From Aeribacillus composti (GTDB lineage: Bacteria; Bacillota; Bacilli; Bacillales; Aeribacillaceae), in NCBI RefSeq assembly GCF_007827555.1, contig NZ_VISS01000005.1, positions 1-51,717 of the forward strand: 51,717 nucleotides of DNA. Direction: 5' to 3'. The position numbers were made by a program, and so were the translations under genes. Below are positions 1-7,928 of the stretch, piece by piece (positions within the stretch are counted from its first letter, which is position 1; every line of letters starts with the position of its first letter). Below the pieces are notes generated by a model. That model was not told the DNA's origin and did no database searches. It saw only the letters and a list, made by a program, of their open reading frames with translations.

Positions 1-10
1 ACAATAATTT

Positions 11-127
<117 letters not shown>

Positions 128-239
128 AATCACTTTACAATAGAAAAGAAGTTGTAAGTTTATTTCTTTCAATTTGATTCAGCCTATAGAAAATGAGGCA
201 TTCTACATAATAGTAATATCAGCTAGTCTTCTTTTACAT

Positions 240-314
240 TCCGCAGTAGCTCAGTGGTAGAGCATTCGGCTGTTAACCGAACGGTCGCAGGTTCGAATCC
301 TGCCTGCGGAGCCA
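240..314 (+). tRNA. tRNA-Asn (GTT)
   Basis: Full cloverleaf with acceptor TCCGCAG/CTGCGGA, anticodon loop CTGTTAA (anticodon GTT) and an encoded CCA. It is the first tRNA of the 16-gene cluster behind the 5S gene. Confidence 0.97.
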
Positions 315-317
315 TTT

Positions 318-409
318 GGAGAGCTGTCCGAGTGGTCGAAGGAGCACGATTGGAAATCGTGTAGACGGTCAACGCCGTCTCAAGGGTTCGAATCCCTTGC
401 TCTCCGCCA
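318..409 (+). tRNA. tRNA-Ser (GGA)
   Basis: Class II tRNA with a long variable arm (GACGGTCAACGCCGTC). The anticodon stem CACGA/TCGTG encloses TTGGAAA, giving anticodon GGA. CCA is encoded. Confidence 0.97.
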
Positions 410-422
410 GAATGAAATTTTT

Positions 423-497
423 GGCCCGTTGGTCAAGTGGTTAAGACACCGCCCTTTCACGGCGGTAACACGGGTTCGAATCCCGTACGGGTCACCA
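423..497 (+). tRNA. tRNA-Glu (TTC)
   Basis: Cloverleaf with anticodon stem CCGCC/GGCGG around CTTTCAC, giving TTC. The T-arm GTTCGAATC is intact and CCA is encoded. Confidence 0.97.
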
Positions 498-498
498 T

Positions 499-574
499 GG
501 AGGATTAGCTCAGCTGGGAGAGCACTTGCCTTACAAGCAAGGGGTCGGCGGTTCGATCCCGTCATCCTCCACCA
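499..574 (+). tRNA. tRNA-Val (TAC)
   Basis: Acceptor GGAGGAT/ATCCTCC and anticodon stem CTTGC/GCAAG around CTTACAA, giving TAC. CCA is encoded. An untranslated spacer of about 108 nt follows. Confidence 0.97.
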
Positions 575-682
575 TGTACATAGTAAATAAAATGAATATT
601 AATGAATTTCGGCGCTAGGGCCACAGCATGTTATGATATGTATACATAATTTTTGTGTGAAGAGTGTTTATTGTTTTATCGG

Positions 683-761
<79 letters not shown>

Positions 762-837
762 GGTCCCGTAGTGTAGCGGTTAACATGCCTGCCTGTCACG
801 CAGGAGATCGCGGGTTCGATTCCCGTCGGGACCGCCA
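762..837 (+). tRNA. tRNA-Asp (GTC)
   Basis: Acceptor GGTCCCG/CGGGACC and anticodon stem CCTGC/GCAGG around CTGTCAC, giving GTC. CCA is encoded. Confidence 0.97.
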
Positions 838-842
838 TAAAA

Positions 843-918
843 GGCTCGGTAGCTCAGTCGGTAGAGCAAAGGACTGAAAATCCTTGTGTCGGCGGTTCGA
901 TTCCGTCCCGAGCCACCA
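843..918 (+). tRNA. tRNA-Phe (GAA)
   Basis: Acceptor GGCTCGG/CCGAGCC and anticodon stem AAGGA/TCCTT around CTGAAAA, giving GAA. CCA is encoded. Confidence 0.97.
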
Positions 919-934
919 TTATATGTATACATAT

Positions 935-1007
<73 letters not shown>

Positions 1008-1019
1008 TTTTTTACAATC

Positions 1020-1104
1020 GGAGGGGTAGCGAAGTGGCTAAACGCGGCGGACTGTAAATCCGCTCCCTTAGGGTTCGGCGGTTCGAATCCGTCCCCCTCC
1101 ACCA
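1020..1104 (+). tRNA. tRNA-Tyr (GTA)
   Basis: Class II tRNA with a long variable arm. The anticodon stem GCGGA/TCCGC encloses CTGTAAA, giving GTA. CCA is encoded. Confidence 0.97.
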
Positions 1105-1108
1105 TGAT

Positions 1109-1182
1109 AGGGGCATAGTTTAACGGTAGAACAGAGGTCTCCAAAACCTCCGGTGTGGGTTCGATTCCTACTGCCCCTGCCA
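1109..1182 (+). tRNA. tRNA-Trp (CCA)
   Basis: Acceptor AGGGGCA/TGCCCCT with discriminator G, and anticodon stem GAGGT/ACCTC around CTCCAAA, giving anticodon CCA. The terminal CCA is encoded. Confidence 0.97.
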
Positions 1183-1192
1183 TTTATAAGAT

Positions 1193-1269
1193 GGCGACTG
1201 TGGCGAAGTGGTTAACGCACCAGATTGTGGCTCTGGCATTCGTGGGTTCGATTCCCATCAGTCGCCCCA
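1193..1269 (+). tRNA. tRNA-His (GTG)
   Basis: The extra 5' G (G-1) pairs with C73, the hallmark of tRNA-His. The anticodon stem CCAGA/TCTGG encloses TTGTGGC, giving GTG. CCA is encoded. Confidence 0.97.
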
Positions 1270-1281
1270 TATTAATATCAT

Positions 1282-1356
1282 TGGGCTATAGCCAAGCGGT
1301 AAGGCAACGGACTTTGACTCCGTGATGCGCTGGTTCGAATCCAGCTAGCCCAGCCA
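1282..1356 (+). tRNA. tRNA-Gln (TTG)
   Basis: Acceptor TGGGCTA/TAGCCCA and anticodon stem ACGGA/TCCGT around CTTTGAC, giving TTG. CCA is encoded. Confidence 0.97.
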
Positions 1357-1372
1357 CCTTTTAAATTTAAGT

Positions 1373-1447
1373 GCGGAAGTAGTTCAGTGGTAGAACACCA
1401 CCTTGCCAAGGTGGGGGTCGCGGGTTCGAATCCCGTCTTCCGCTCCA
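1373..1447 (+). tRNA. tRNA-Gly (GCC)
   Basis: Acceptor GCGGAAG/CTTCCGC and anticodon stem CCACC/GGTGG around TTGCCAA, giving GCC. CCA is encoded. Confidence 0.97.
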
Positions 1448-1452
1448 ATAAT

Positions 1453-1526
<74 letters not shown>

Positions 1527-1535
1527 TTATTACAA

Positions 1536-1624
1536 GCCGGGGTGGCGGAATTGGCAGACGCACAGGACTTAAAATCCTGCGGTAGGTGACTACCGTACCG
1601 GTTCAAGTCCGGTCCTCGGCACCA
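1536..1624 (+). tRNA. tRNA-Leu (TAA)
   Basis: Class II tRNA with a long variable arm (GGTAGGTGACTACC). The anticodon stem CAGGA/TCCTG encloses CTTAAAA, giving TAA. CCA is encoded. Confidence 0.97.
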
Positions 1625-1650
1625 GTGAGGAATTGTATCAATTTCATTAC

Positions 1651-1734
1651 GCCGATGTGGCGGAACTGGCAGACGCGCACGACTCAAAATCGTGTTCCCT
1701 TGCGGGAGTGTGGGTTCGACTCCCACCATCGGCA
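1651..1734 (+). tRNA. tRNA-Leu (CAA)
   Basis: Class II tRNA. The anticodon stem CACGA/TCGTG encloses CTCAAAA, giving CAA. The 3' end reads A-TCA, so CCA is not encoded. It is the last gene of the cluster. The gene order Asn-Ser-Glu-Val-fMet-Asp-Phe-Thr-Tyr-Trp-His-Gln-Gly-Cys-Leu-Leu is the one known for the B. subtilis trnD cluster. Confidence 0.96.
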
Positions 1735-1781
1735 TCATTAGTATCCGATATCTCACGATCAAAAATCGTGGAAGCTTTAAA

Positions 1782-1807
1782 ACGACTGCAAACGCAGTCG
1801 TTTTTCA
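1782..1807 (+). terminator. rho-independent terminator of the rRNA/tRNA operon
   Basis: An 8-bp stem ACGACTGC/GCAGTCGT with an AAAC loop is followed directly by a T-run. It closes transcription of the tRNA cluster. Confidence 0.9.
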
Positions 1808-1858
1808 TTTTTTGGAAAACCGGAAGAATCCGATAGAATTCGAAAAAATTTTGCACGG

Positions 1859-2098
1859 CTATTTTGTATGGTAGAGCTCCTCCATTGCAACGTCTACCTG
1901 CCGGGATTCTTTTTGCTCCATCTCGTCCAAAATGTGTGAATACGTCTGCAATGTTGTCACAATGTCCTTATGACCAAGATGTCGAGAAACGTATTTAATA
2001 TTCACCCCTTTATATAGGAGCATTGATGCGTGAGTGTGGCGAAGGCCATAACAAGTAATTGGCTTAATCCCGATCGTACCGCCTTTGTTTTTTTGTCA
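1859..2098 (-). pseudogene. tyrosine recombinase (phage integrase) C-terminal remnant
   Basis: The leftward frame ending at TAG 1859-1861 encodes only the catalytic tail of a phage/ICE-type tyrosine integrase. It shows the GLRHTHAS box with the second catalytic Arg and His, then the VSRHLGHKD box with the third His, and the TYSHI segment with the nucleophilic Tyr. About 75 residues remain of a protein normally near 380 aa. The 5' part is gone: the frame meets a TGA at about 2096, right beside an IS-like inverted repeat. It sits about 120 nt behind the last tRNA-Leu, a usual integration site, so it is probably the stump of a lost prophage or integrative element. Confidence 0.85.
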
Positions 2099-2099
2099 T

Positions 2100-2149
2100 G
2101 TAGACACCTCATTTTTTAGTCTATTATTACTATAATAATCTGTGTCTAC
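2100..2149. repeat. short inverted repeat, possible IS remnant
   Basis: GTAGACAC (2100-2107) and GTGTCTAC (2142-2149) form a perfect 8-bp inverted repeat, with the internal motif TTTTTAGTCTA and a similar TTTTAGTCTA just outside. It abuts the exact point where the integrase frame is lost. That suggests the joined ends of a decayed insertion sequence, but no transposase remains, so this is inference. Confidence 0.4.
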
Positions 2150-2169
2150 TTTTAGTCTAACATTACTTG

Positions 2170-2520
2170 TTACCTATTCTCTTCATCATACTCCAAAAAT
2201 AGGTCTTGTAAATCTCCATTAATTGGTTCATTATTATTGTTAATTGTCACTTTAAACTCAATATCCTCTTCTCCTATTGATACTACCCCATCTAACACCC
2301 CTAAAATATTAGATACAGCATCCACTTCTACTTGTTCGATTATTTTAAATAATATTTCTTTATTTTTATCTGATAGTTCTGAATAAAACATCAACGCTTC
2401 TTTCCAATAAGGGTCTGTAACTTCATTAATATCAGTATTATTGAATATATCTCGATAAAAATTACGATTTTCTTTTATAATTGACTGATGTAAAAGTTTA
2501 ACAAACTCTTCTTTATTCAT
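2170..2520 (-). CDS. candidate immunity protein, acidic, small
   Basis: This encodes an acidic protein of about 116 aa without signal peptide or membrane segment, which I do not recognise by family. The start is taken at ATG 2520, because the GGAG at about 2530 lies 9 nt before it; the ATG at 2529 touches the Shine-Dalgarno sequence. The gene begins 5 nt after the stop of the toxin-like pseudogene upstream and is surely co-transcribed with it. Small acidic genes directly behind a polymorphic-toxin C-terminus are normally the cognate immunity proteins, so that role is inferred from position only. Codon use is more AT-rich than in the metabolic genes of the window. Confidence 0.6.
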   Translation of the reverse strand: MNKEEFVKLLHQSIIKENRNFYRDIFNNTDINEVTDPYWKEALMFYSELSDKNKEILFKIIEQVEVDAVSNILGVLDGVVSIGEEDIEFKVTINNNNEPINGDLQDLFLEYDEENR

Positions 2521-2525
2521 ATATC

Positions 2526-3530
2526 TCATCTCCTTCTCATCTCTGGATACAATTGTTTATTTAATTCAATTAATTTTCGAAGTTGAGAATTAGGAATGTC
2601 TGGATATACTCTTCTTAACTCCATTATATCTCTTGCTAATAATTGTCTTACACTCTCAATTCCTTTTGAACTTCTCAAAACTATTCCCCTAGGACCTTTT
2701 CTTGTATGTCCAGCTTTTGGTATTAATATTGCTGGTGCATTATTTGGATCATAATTTCGAATGAATTTTTTCATAATTGCTTTTTGTCCAACATGATGTG
2801 CATCTAACCTCGGTACACCTTTTATTTCTTTATATAATCCTACATCATACTTACTAAATTTACCCGTACCCTTACCGTCCACCTCATCCCCAGTTTTGCC
2901 AATCATGTTAATCGCAGTTTCTTTTACTTCTTCCTTAGCCTTGCTCATCCATGCGCGGGACGCTGGACCAATTCCCGCCAAGGCTGGCTGCCATTGGACA
3001 GACGAAACGCTGGTAAGACGGTCATCCCATTGCTTCTTAAAATATCGCAGCGTTTTGGTAATCGGCGCTTTCACGACTTGGAGGTACGCCGCTTGAAAGA
3101 CAGACATCATTTTATCATAGCGGAGAACATATTTCATTTGCGGGACCAATTTCGAAACATCCGCTGCTATCCCGGCCGCTTTCGCTCCTTTGATCCCCGC
3201 TTTTCCAGCGATTCCTGCCCCTTTGGCTGGAGGAATGACGGACAACAATAACATTCCTCCCGTAACCAGGCGGTCCCATCCGGATATCCGTTCTCCAGTA
3301 ATCGGGTCGTATTCTCCAAACAACCGCTACAAGTCATACCAGCCAAGAAGCTCCAGACTGAATTCTTTTATGTTGTCGGCGAGCGTTTGGTCTGCCTGTC
3401 TGATGGACGCGGCCGTCTGATACAGCAGTTCCTCCGCTTCATTCAGCTTTTCTCCATAGCGGTCGAGCCAATGAATCAGTTCGTCTGTAAGCTCGCGGAT
3501 GGCGGCGGAACCGATGCCGGGAATCTCCAT
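2526..3530 (-). pseudogene. polymorphic toxin (PT-TG / LXG-like), broken by an in-frame TAG
   Basis: Two frames in the same phase (3530-3330 and 3326-2526) are separated by a single TAG at 3327-3329, where a CAG (Gln) codon would restore the reading. The first part is a helical segment of the kind seen in front of toxin domains. After the stop comes a pretoxin-TG-like segment (DPITGERISGWDRL, then a Gly/Ala-rich hydrophobic stretch). The last about 100 residues hold DAHHVGQ and a later GHT, an HNH/HH-nuclease-like toxin tip. The N-terminal secretion domain seems shortened. Without readthrough the product is nonfunctional. The gene is followed at once by a candidate immunity gene. The family call is fairly safe; the nuclease activity is inferred from the His pairs. 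Confidence 0.75.
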
Positions 3531-3621
3531 GGCAAAAAGAGGGAATCTCCTGGGAAAGCAAGGTCCGCGCGCGTTGTATAGAGCATTGCTCTATATAGTT
3601 TATTCGAAGTGCTCCTTGAGG

Positions 3622-3666
3622 AATAAACAATCCGCTTGAACTTTTTGTTCAAGCGGATTGTTTATT
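3622..3666. terminator. bidirectional hairpin terminator
   Basis: A perfect 20-bp inverted repeat (arms 3622-3641 and 3647-3666, core CAATCCGCTTGAAC) has a T5 loop, and A/T-rich flanks give U-runs on both strands. It separates the two toxin/immunity modules. Confidence 0.75.
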
Positions 3667-3709
3667 TATCGATATATTAGGGAATCTTGCTTCACACACT
3701 ATAACAAAA

Positions 3710-4108
3710 TTACTTTACCGTAATACTAGGAGGATATATTGATAATATTTCAATTACATCATTAGAAGTTAAAAATACATAATGTTCTACCTCTCTTGAC
3801 TCGTATATACCGCAACTTTCTTTATGAAACCATTTCAAATATTCTGAGTTTTTAACTTTAAATAAAGACCAATCACTATAAAAATCTGTACCGTAATATT
3901 GATCTAAATAATTTAGCGTTTCTAATAACGAACCTTCATCAGTATTTCTATACGATAATACTCCTTCTTTAAAATTCACTACAACTTTTTTTTCACCATT
4001 TTCATCACTAAATTCTAAAATAACACCATCTTTACCATCCAAAAGCATATCATTATAAATTGTTGAAGGTATATCATCTAGCGGTATCCATCTTTTCCAT
4101 TGTTCCAT
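3710..4108 (-). CDS. candidate immunity protein, hypothetical
   Basis: A soluble acidic protein of 132 aa, family not recognised, rich in aromatic residues (WKRWIP start, later KWFHKES). The start ATG at 4108 has a good GGAGG 8 nt upstream. It begins 23 nt behind the C-terminal toxin fragment at 4132-4601 and is read in the same direction. That is the usual arrangement of a toxin tip and its immunity gene, so an immunity role is inferred from context alone. Confidence 0.6.
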   Translation of the reverse strand: MEQWKRWIPLDDIPSTIYNDMLLDGKDGVILEFSDENGEKKVVVNFKEGVLSYRNTDEGSLLETLNYLDQYYGTDFYSDWSLFKVKNSEYLKWFHKESCGIYESREVEHYVFLTSNDVIEILSIYPPSITVK

Positions 4109-4131
4109 AAAACTTCCTCCATATTTGTTTT

Positions 4132-4601
4132 CTAGTAACGAAACTTTATTCTCTTCTTGCCATCTTGAATTTCAAGTGTAGGACGGCCATCACTACTTCT
4201 CTTTCTAACAATAACTGTTCTTCCATCCTTTAAAATACCGACTTTGAGGTCAGGCGTATCCTTAGTAATTTTAGGTCCCAACGAGTGAAAGTCATTCATT
4301 GCTTCACTAAATCCACCAGATAACTCATACTGAATAGTTCTTCCTTTTGTTGCTCTTCCAGGCTTAGCAACTTTAATTAAATCATCAACTGTTTTGCCAG
4401 TACCCTTAGTGCTAAGTTCAATGCCATCGTTGCCTGCTTTACCTTCGCCTAGATTTAACCCCGTCTTCTCACTCAGATAAGCTCGAACTTTATTCTCCAA
4501 TCCATTGGTGTTCTCGTCCGGAACTTTAACGTTCCCAATCCCTTCCATGGCAAATCCCATTTGCCGGTCAGGGATTGAATTTTTCAGATTGGTCAGGCTA
4601 T
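4132..4601 (-). pseudogene. C-terminal toxin-tip fragment of a polymorphic toxin
   Basis: From about 4601 the frame reads SLTNLKNSIPDRQMGFAMEG, an internal segment of a larger secreted toxin, and runs to a C-terminal module of about 85 residues (KPGRATKGRT ... RPTLEIQDG, ending KRIKFRY). The module resembles the tips carried by LXG/Rhs-type polymorphic toxins. No N-terminal delivery domain is present. The ATG at 4560 is not preceded by a good ribosome site. Upstream the homology stops at a 33-bp sequence that occurs a second time at 15106-15138, so the gene was probably cut by a rearrangement. This is a silent displaced toxin cassette, kept together with its immunity gene. Confidence 0.65.
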
Positions 4602-4634
4602 GTCAATTGTTGGGGTGCACTGGATGTGAAATGC
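4602..4634. repeat. degenerate copy of the 33-bp element found after glpK
   Basis: This stretch matches 15106-15138 at 29 of 33 positions (shared core GTCAATTGTTG.GGTGCACT). The copy here lacks the second hairpin arm that makes the other one a terminator. It marks the point where the toxin fragment loses its upstream part. Confidence 0.6.
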
Positions 4635-4783
4635 TTGATACAGCTGTTCTAAGTTAGACCTTGCATTACTTTGCGTCATCCACTTCTTAAAAACTTTTTA
4701 CATAATAAGCTTTCTTTAATATGATTTTTTGTATTTACGAATTTAAGAAATAACCGGTGCAAAGTTCAACACCACCATTATCG

Positions 4784-4846
4784 AAAAAAATCCCCTCATA
4801 AGTAAACAGTAAATTGATGCATATTTACTGTCTCCTTATAGGGGGA
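4784..4846 (-). terminator. terminator of glpD
   Basis: Read leftward, the arms CCCCTATAAG..ACAGTAAAT and ATTTACTGT..ACTTATGAGGGG form a long imperfect hairpin, followed by ATTTTTTT. It lies 85-147 nt beyond the glpD stop. The stretch 4635-4783 between it and the toxin remnant holds no gene that I can see. Confidence 0.75.
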
Positions 4847-4930
4847 TGCTGTCAAAATTCGGCTACTTTTTCCTTTTCGTTCAAATAACCGGATAATAAA
4901 AGCCTTTGCTGTCATTATATATTTTGTCTA

Positions 4931-6601
4931 TTATTGTTTTTCATCAACAGGCGTGACGGCGTCGTGCAGATATGTTTCTAATTCTTTGCGATAACGGTTT
5001 TGCTCCTCTTCTGTCCACTCCAAGTTTTTCGCCATATATTGAATAACGGATTCCTTCCATTGGTGAACTGAATGAATTTCAAAAAATAACGATCCCGTTC
5101 TCCGGATAAAGAAGTCCTCCGGTTTTACGACCATCTCTTCTTCTAAGGCATATTGAAGCTGGGCTAAAACATCAATCGGTAATTGAAACTCATCTCTTAC
5201 TTTCTTTAATTCAACTGCCAGTTCAAACACCCGGTCTACATTCGTTCCATATAATCGGACCAATCTTTCCGATTGTTTTCTGCTAAATCCCAATTTTTCT
5301 CCCTGTTCAACTTTTTTAGTTACGAACGATTCAAAATTTGTTGAACCTCCGAAATCTCCTCCCGAAATCGGCAGGTTTTTCGTTCTGCAAGGGGAAAATG
5401 CTTCGTTTTCTTCCTCTTTTAATAATTTGGCAACAAGATCAACGATCGTTTCTGCCATTTTACGGTATCCTGTTAATTTTCCGCCGGCAATGGTAATAAT
5501 ACCTGAATCAGACGTCCAAATTTCATCTTTGCGTGATATTTCAGAAGGACTTTTTCCTTCTTCATGGATTAATGGTCTGAGCCCGGCCCAGCTTGATTCA
5601 ATATCTTCCACGGTGATATGGACCGTTGGGAACATATAATTAATGGCCTTAATAAGATAATCTCGATCTTCAACAGTCATTTTAGGATGTGCAATATCCC
5701 CATCATAGAAAGTATCTGTTGTGCCAACGTAAGTTTTTCCATCACGCGGAATGGCAAACACCATTCGTCCATCAGGTGTATCAAAATAGATCGCTTGTTT
5801 TAATGGGAATCGGCTTTGGTCAAAAACAAGGTGAATTCCTTTTGACAAAATCAAATGTTTTCCTTTTAAAGAGTGATCTTTTTCCCGTAACGTATCGACC
5901 CAAGGGCCTGTTGCATTTATAATTTTCTTTGCGAACACTTGATATGATTCTCCTGTTAATTGATCAACAACTTTTACACCTACGGCTTTGCCTTGTTCAT
6001 AAATAAATTCGTCTACCTTTGCATAGTTAATCGCTTTTGCACCGCATTCGACTGCCTTTTTCATAACTTCAATTGTCAAGCGGGCATCGTCAGTTCGATA
6101 TTCGACATAATATCCTCCGCCTAATAATCCATCTTGCTTTAATAAAGGTTCTTTATCAATAGTTTGCTTTGCATTCAACATCGTTCTTCGTTCGCTTTTC
6201 TTCACGTCAGCAAGGTAATCGTAAATTTTCAGTCCAATGGATGTGCTCCATTTACCGAATGTTCCTCCTTTATAAATCGGAAGAAGCATCCATTCAGGTG
6301 TAGTTACATGCGGGCCATTTTCATAGACGATCGCGCGTTCTTTCCCAACTTCAGCGACTAACTTCACTTCCAGCTGTTTTAAATAACGGAGGCCTCCGTG
6401 CACAAGCTTCGTGGAACGGCTTGAGGTTCCTGCGGCAAAATCCTGCATCTCAAATAAAACTGTTTTCATTCCACGTGTTGTTGCATCAAGTGCAATTCCT
6501 GCACCTGTAATACCACCGCCAATAATGATTACATCAAACTGTTTTCCATCGACGTCTTTTAATATTTCTTGTCTTTGATAAGCAAATACATTTTTGTTCA
6601 T
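4931..6601 (-). CDS. glpD: aerobic glycerol-3-phosphate dehydrogenase
   Basis: This FAD enzyme oxidises sn-glycerol-3-phosphate to dihydroxyacetone phosphate at the membrane and passes electrons to menaquinone. The protein has 556 aa, the normal length. The dinucleotide motif [13 protein letters not shown] sits near residues 25-37, followed by the [13 protein letters not shown] segment typical of GlpD and a C-terminal DAO_C helical domain. The start ATG has GGAGG 8 nt upstream. It lies downstream of glpP on the same strand with its own promoter and a GlpP-type leader terminator, so expression should need GlpP bound to glycerol-3-phosphate. It works with GlpF and GlpK encoded at 12744-15096. 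Confidence 0.97.
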   Translation of the reverse strand: MNKNVFAYQRQEILKDVDGKQFDVIIIGGGITGAGIALDATTRGMKTVLFEMQDFAAGTSSRSTKLVHGGLRYLKQLEVKLVAEVGKERAIVYENGPHVTTPEWMLLPIYKGGTFGKWSTSIGLKIYDYLADVKKSERRTMLNAKQTIDKEPLLKQDGLLGGGYYVEYRTDDARLTIEVMKKAVECGAKAINYAKVDEFIYEQGKAVGVKVVDQLTGESYQVFAKKIINATGPWVDTLREKDHSLKGKHLILSKGIHLVFDQSRFPLKQAIYFDTPDGRMVFAIPRDGKTYVGTTDTFYDGDIAHPKMTVEDRDYLIKAINYMFPTVHITVEDIESSWAGLRPLIHEEGKSPSEISRKDEIWTSDSGIITIAGGKLTGYRKMAETIVDLVAKLLKEEENEAFSPCRTKNLPISGGDFGGSTNFESFVTKKVEQGEKLGFSRKQSERLVRLYGTNVDRVFELAVELKKVRDEFQLPIDVLAQLQYALEEEMVVKPEDFFIRRTGSLFFEIHSVHQWKESVIQYMAKNLEWTEEEQNRYRKELETYLHDAVTPVDEKQ

Positions 6602-6634
6602 TTGTTATTCCTCCTGTGATCCGTCAAAAGTCCT

Positions 6635-6694
6635 AAAAAAAGAGACCACATACACACTACGCTTCTTCTACAGACGTAATGCTATGTGGTCTCT
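6635..6694 (-). promoter_or_regulatory. glpD leader terminator, GlpP antitermination target
   Basis: Read leftward, AGAGACCACATA (6694-6683) pairs perfectly with TATGTGGTCTCT (6652-6641) and is followed by a T-run. It lies in the 5' leader about 34 nt before the glpD start. Glp leaders of Bacillus carry such a terminator, which GlpP plus glycerol-3-phosphate overrides. Confidence 0.85.
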
Positions 6695-6727
6695 CCTTGT
6701 CTCCAACCGAATATTAACTTTGAATGT

Positions 6728-6756
6728 ATTATAGCATATTCTTCATCTTCTGAAAA
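6728..6756 (-). promoter_or_regulatory. sigma-A promoter of glpD
   Basis: Read leftward, a perfect -10 TATAAT (6733-6728) has a weak -35 TTTTCA (6756-6751) with 17-bp spacing. The predicted transcript starts near 6721, leaving a leader of about 120 nt with the terminator inside. Confidence 0.65.
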
Positions 6757-6999
6757 TTCTTTTGTATGCGAATTTAAAATTCAAAGCTTTTCCCCATAAT
6801 GAACTTTTCTTTATTCAGTTGATGAAGAATCAGTGTTTGAAAACGCTATTGACACCATCGCACAAGCCATTTTTTCTTCATTCAATTGATGAAGATGGCT
6901 TGCGTCTTTCATGTCTTCTACAGCGTTTCTGAAACTGAATGTCTAAAACTGCCGCCAAAACCTAAAGCATCGAAAAATTGGGTAGCCATTCAAAATAAA
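6757..6999. other. glpP-glpD intergenic stretch with two related hairpins
   Basis: No gene is visible. Two imperfect copies of a short hairpin (TTATTCAGTTGATGAAGA at 6812-6829 and TCATTCAATTGATGAAGA near 6879-6896) occur. The second is nested in a longer stem CAAGCCAT/ATGGCTTG (6864-6903). The longer one may end or stabilise the glpP transcript. Confidence 0.5.
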
Positions 7000-7560
7000 T
7001 TATGACTGTTCAAATTCTTTCCATAATTGCTTATTGGATGTTGTCACGGCTGCAGCACCAGCTTGTAAAGCATTGTTGACATCGTCAATACTGCGGATAA
7101 ATCCACCAGCAAAGATCGGGATTTGAATTCGTTGATGAATTTCAGCAATAATGTTCGGCATGGCGCCAGGTAAAACCTCAATCACATCGGGTTTTGTTTT
7201 TTCTAATAAGGAATAGCTTTTTTCTAAAGCGTTTGAGTCAATGAGAAAAACTCGTTGAATAGCCAATACGCCTTTTTGTTTCGCTTTCAAAACGACACTT
7301 GCTTTTGTCGAAAGCAGTCCATAGGGCTTGAAGGACTGGCATAAATATTCGGTTGCGTATTCATCATTTTTAAGACCATGTATTAAATCAACATGCAATA
7401 ACAAGTTTTTACAATGCTGCTTAGAAATATTGACGATATTTTTCAACTGGGCAATATGGACATCTAATAACACACCATATGCATAGGAACTCTGAAGAAA
7501 AATTTCAAAATCCTTCATATTGCGAATCGCTGGAATAATTTTTTGATCTTTATATTCCAT
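7000..7560 (-). CDS. glpP: glycerol uptake operon antiterminator GlpP
   Basis: GlpP is an RNA-binding antiterminator that responds to glycerol-3-phosphate and lets transcription pass leader terminators of glp genes. The 186-aa protein starts at ATG 7560, which has AAGGTGG 8 nt upstream; a longer reading from 7590 has no ribosome site. The N-terminus IPAIRNMKDFE and the TIM-barrel-like fold with HVDLIHGL and the final PIFAGGFIRS phosphate-binding segment match the family. It is preceded by a sigma-A promoter with an overlapping cre and by a leader terminator of the same kind as those of glpD and glpF, suggesting autoregulation. Confidence 0.95.
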   Translation of the reverse strand: MEYKDQKIIPAIRNMKDFEIFLQSSYAYGVLLDVHIAQLKNIVNISKQHCKNLLLHVDLIHGLKNDEYATEYLCQSFKPYGLLSTKASVVLKAKQKGVLAIQRVFLIDSNALEKSYSLLEKTKPDVIEVLPGAMPNIIAEIHQRIQIPIFAGGFIRSIDDVNNALQAGAAAVTTSNKQLWKEFEQS

Positions 7561-7659
7561 TGTTCGTTCCACCTTTTTTATTATTGGCAAAAAATCAGTG
7601 TGAATTCAGCTTTCAAACTTAATTGAAACAGAGAAGAGGTCTTTGCTTCAAGTCTCTAG

Positions 7660-7733
7660 AAAAAAAGAAATCCACAACAAAACACCCCTTCATCCAAACG
7701 ACTAAAGGGAATTGATGTGGATCTCCTTCTCTC
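7660..7733 (-). promoter_or_regulatory. leader terminator in front of glpP
   Basis: Read leftward, GATCCACATCAA (7733-7722) pairs with TTGTTGTGGATT (7680-7669, one mismatch near the loop end), with a further CCCTTT/AAGGGG pairing inside and a T-rich tract after it. The left arm GGAGATCCACA..AATTCCCT is the same as in the glpF leader (12613-12632). That points to GlpP control of glpP itself. Confidence 0.75.
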
Positions 7734-7758
7734 CGCTACAATTTATTAACTTATTAAT

Positions 7759-7786
7759 ATTGTACCATAAACAAAAGCGCTGTCAA
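7759..7786 (-). promoter_or_regulatory. sigma-A promoter of glpP with overlapping cre-like site
   Basis: Read leftward, -35 TTGACA (7786-7781) and -10 TACAAT (7764-7759) are separated by 16 bp. Between them lies TGACAGCGCTTTTG (7785-7772), a cre-like sequence with the AGCGCT core but three deviations from consensus. Catabolite repression by CcpA is plausible. Confidence 0.75.
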
Positions 7787-7928
7787 AGCAATGAGAACAT
7801 CCACGCATGATCGTTTACAGGGTGAAAAAAATTTTTTAATCGTGAGATTCATAACTACTATCTATTTCAAAAAATTTTCCAGTAATCCTGTTAACAAGTA
7901 TATTAAAATGGAAAAAGGAGGGGATTTC

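Noticed and set aside
3439-3630. Small leftward frame over the toxin start
   Set aside because: It overlaps the toxin pseudogene in another phase and has no family features.
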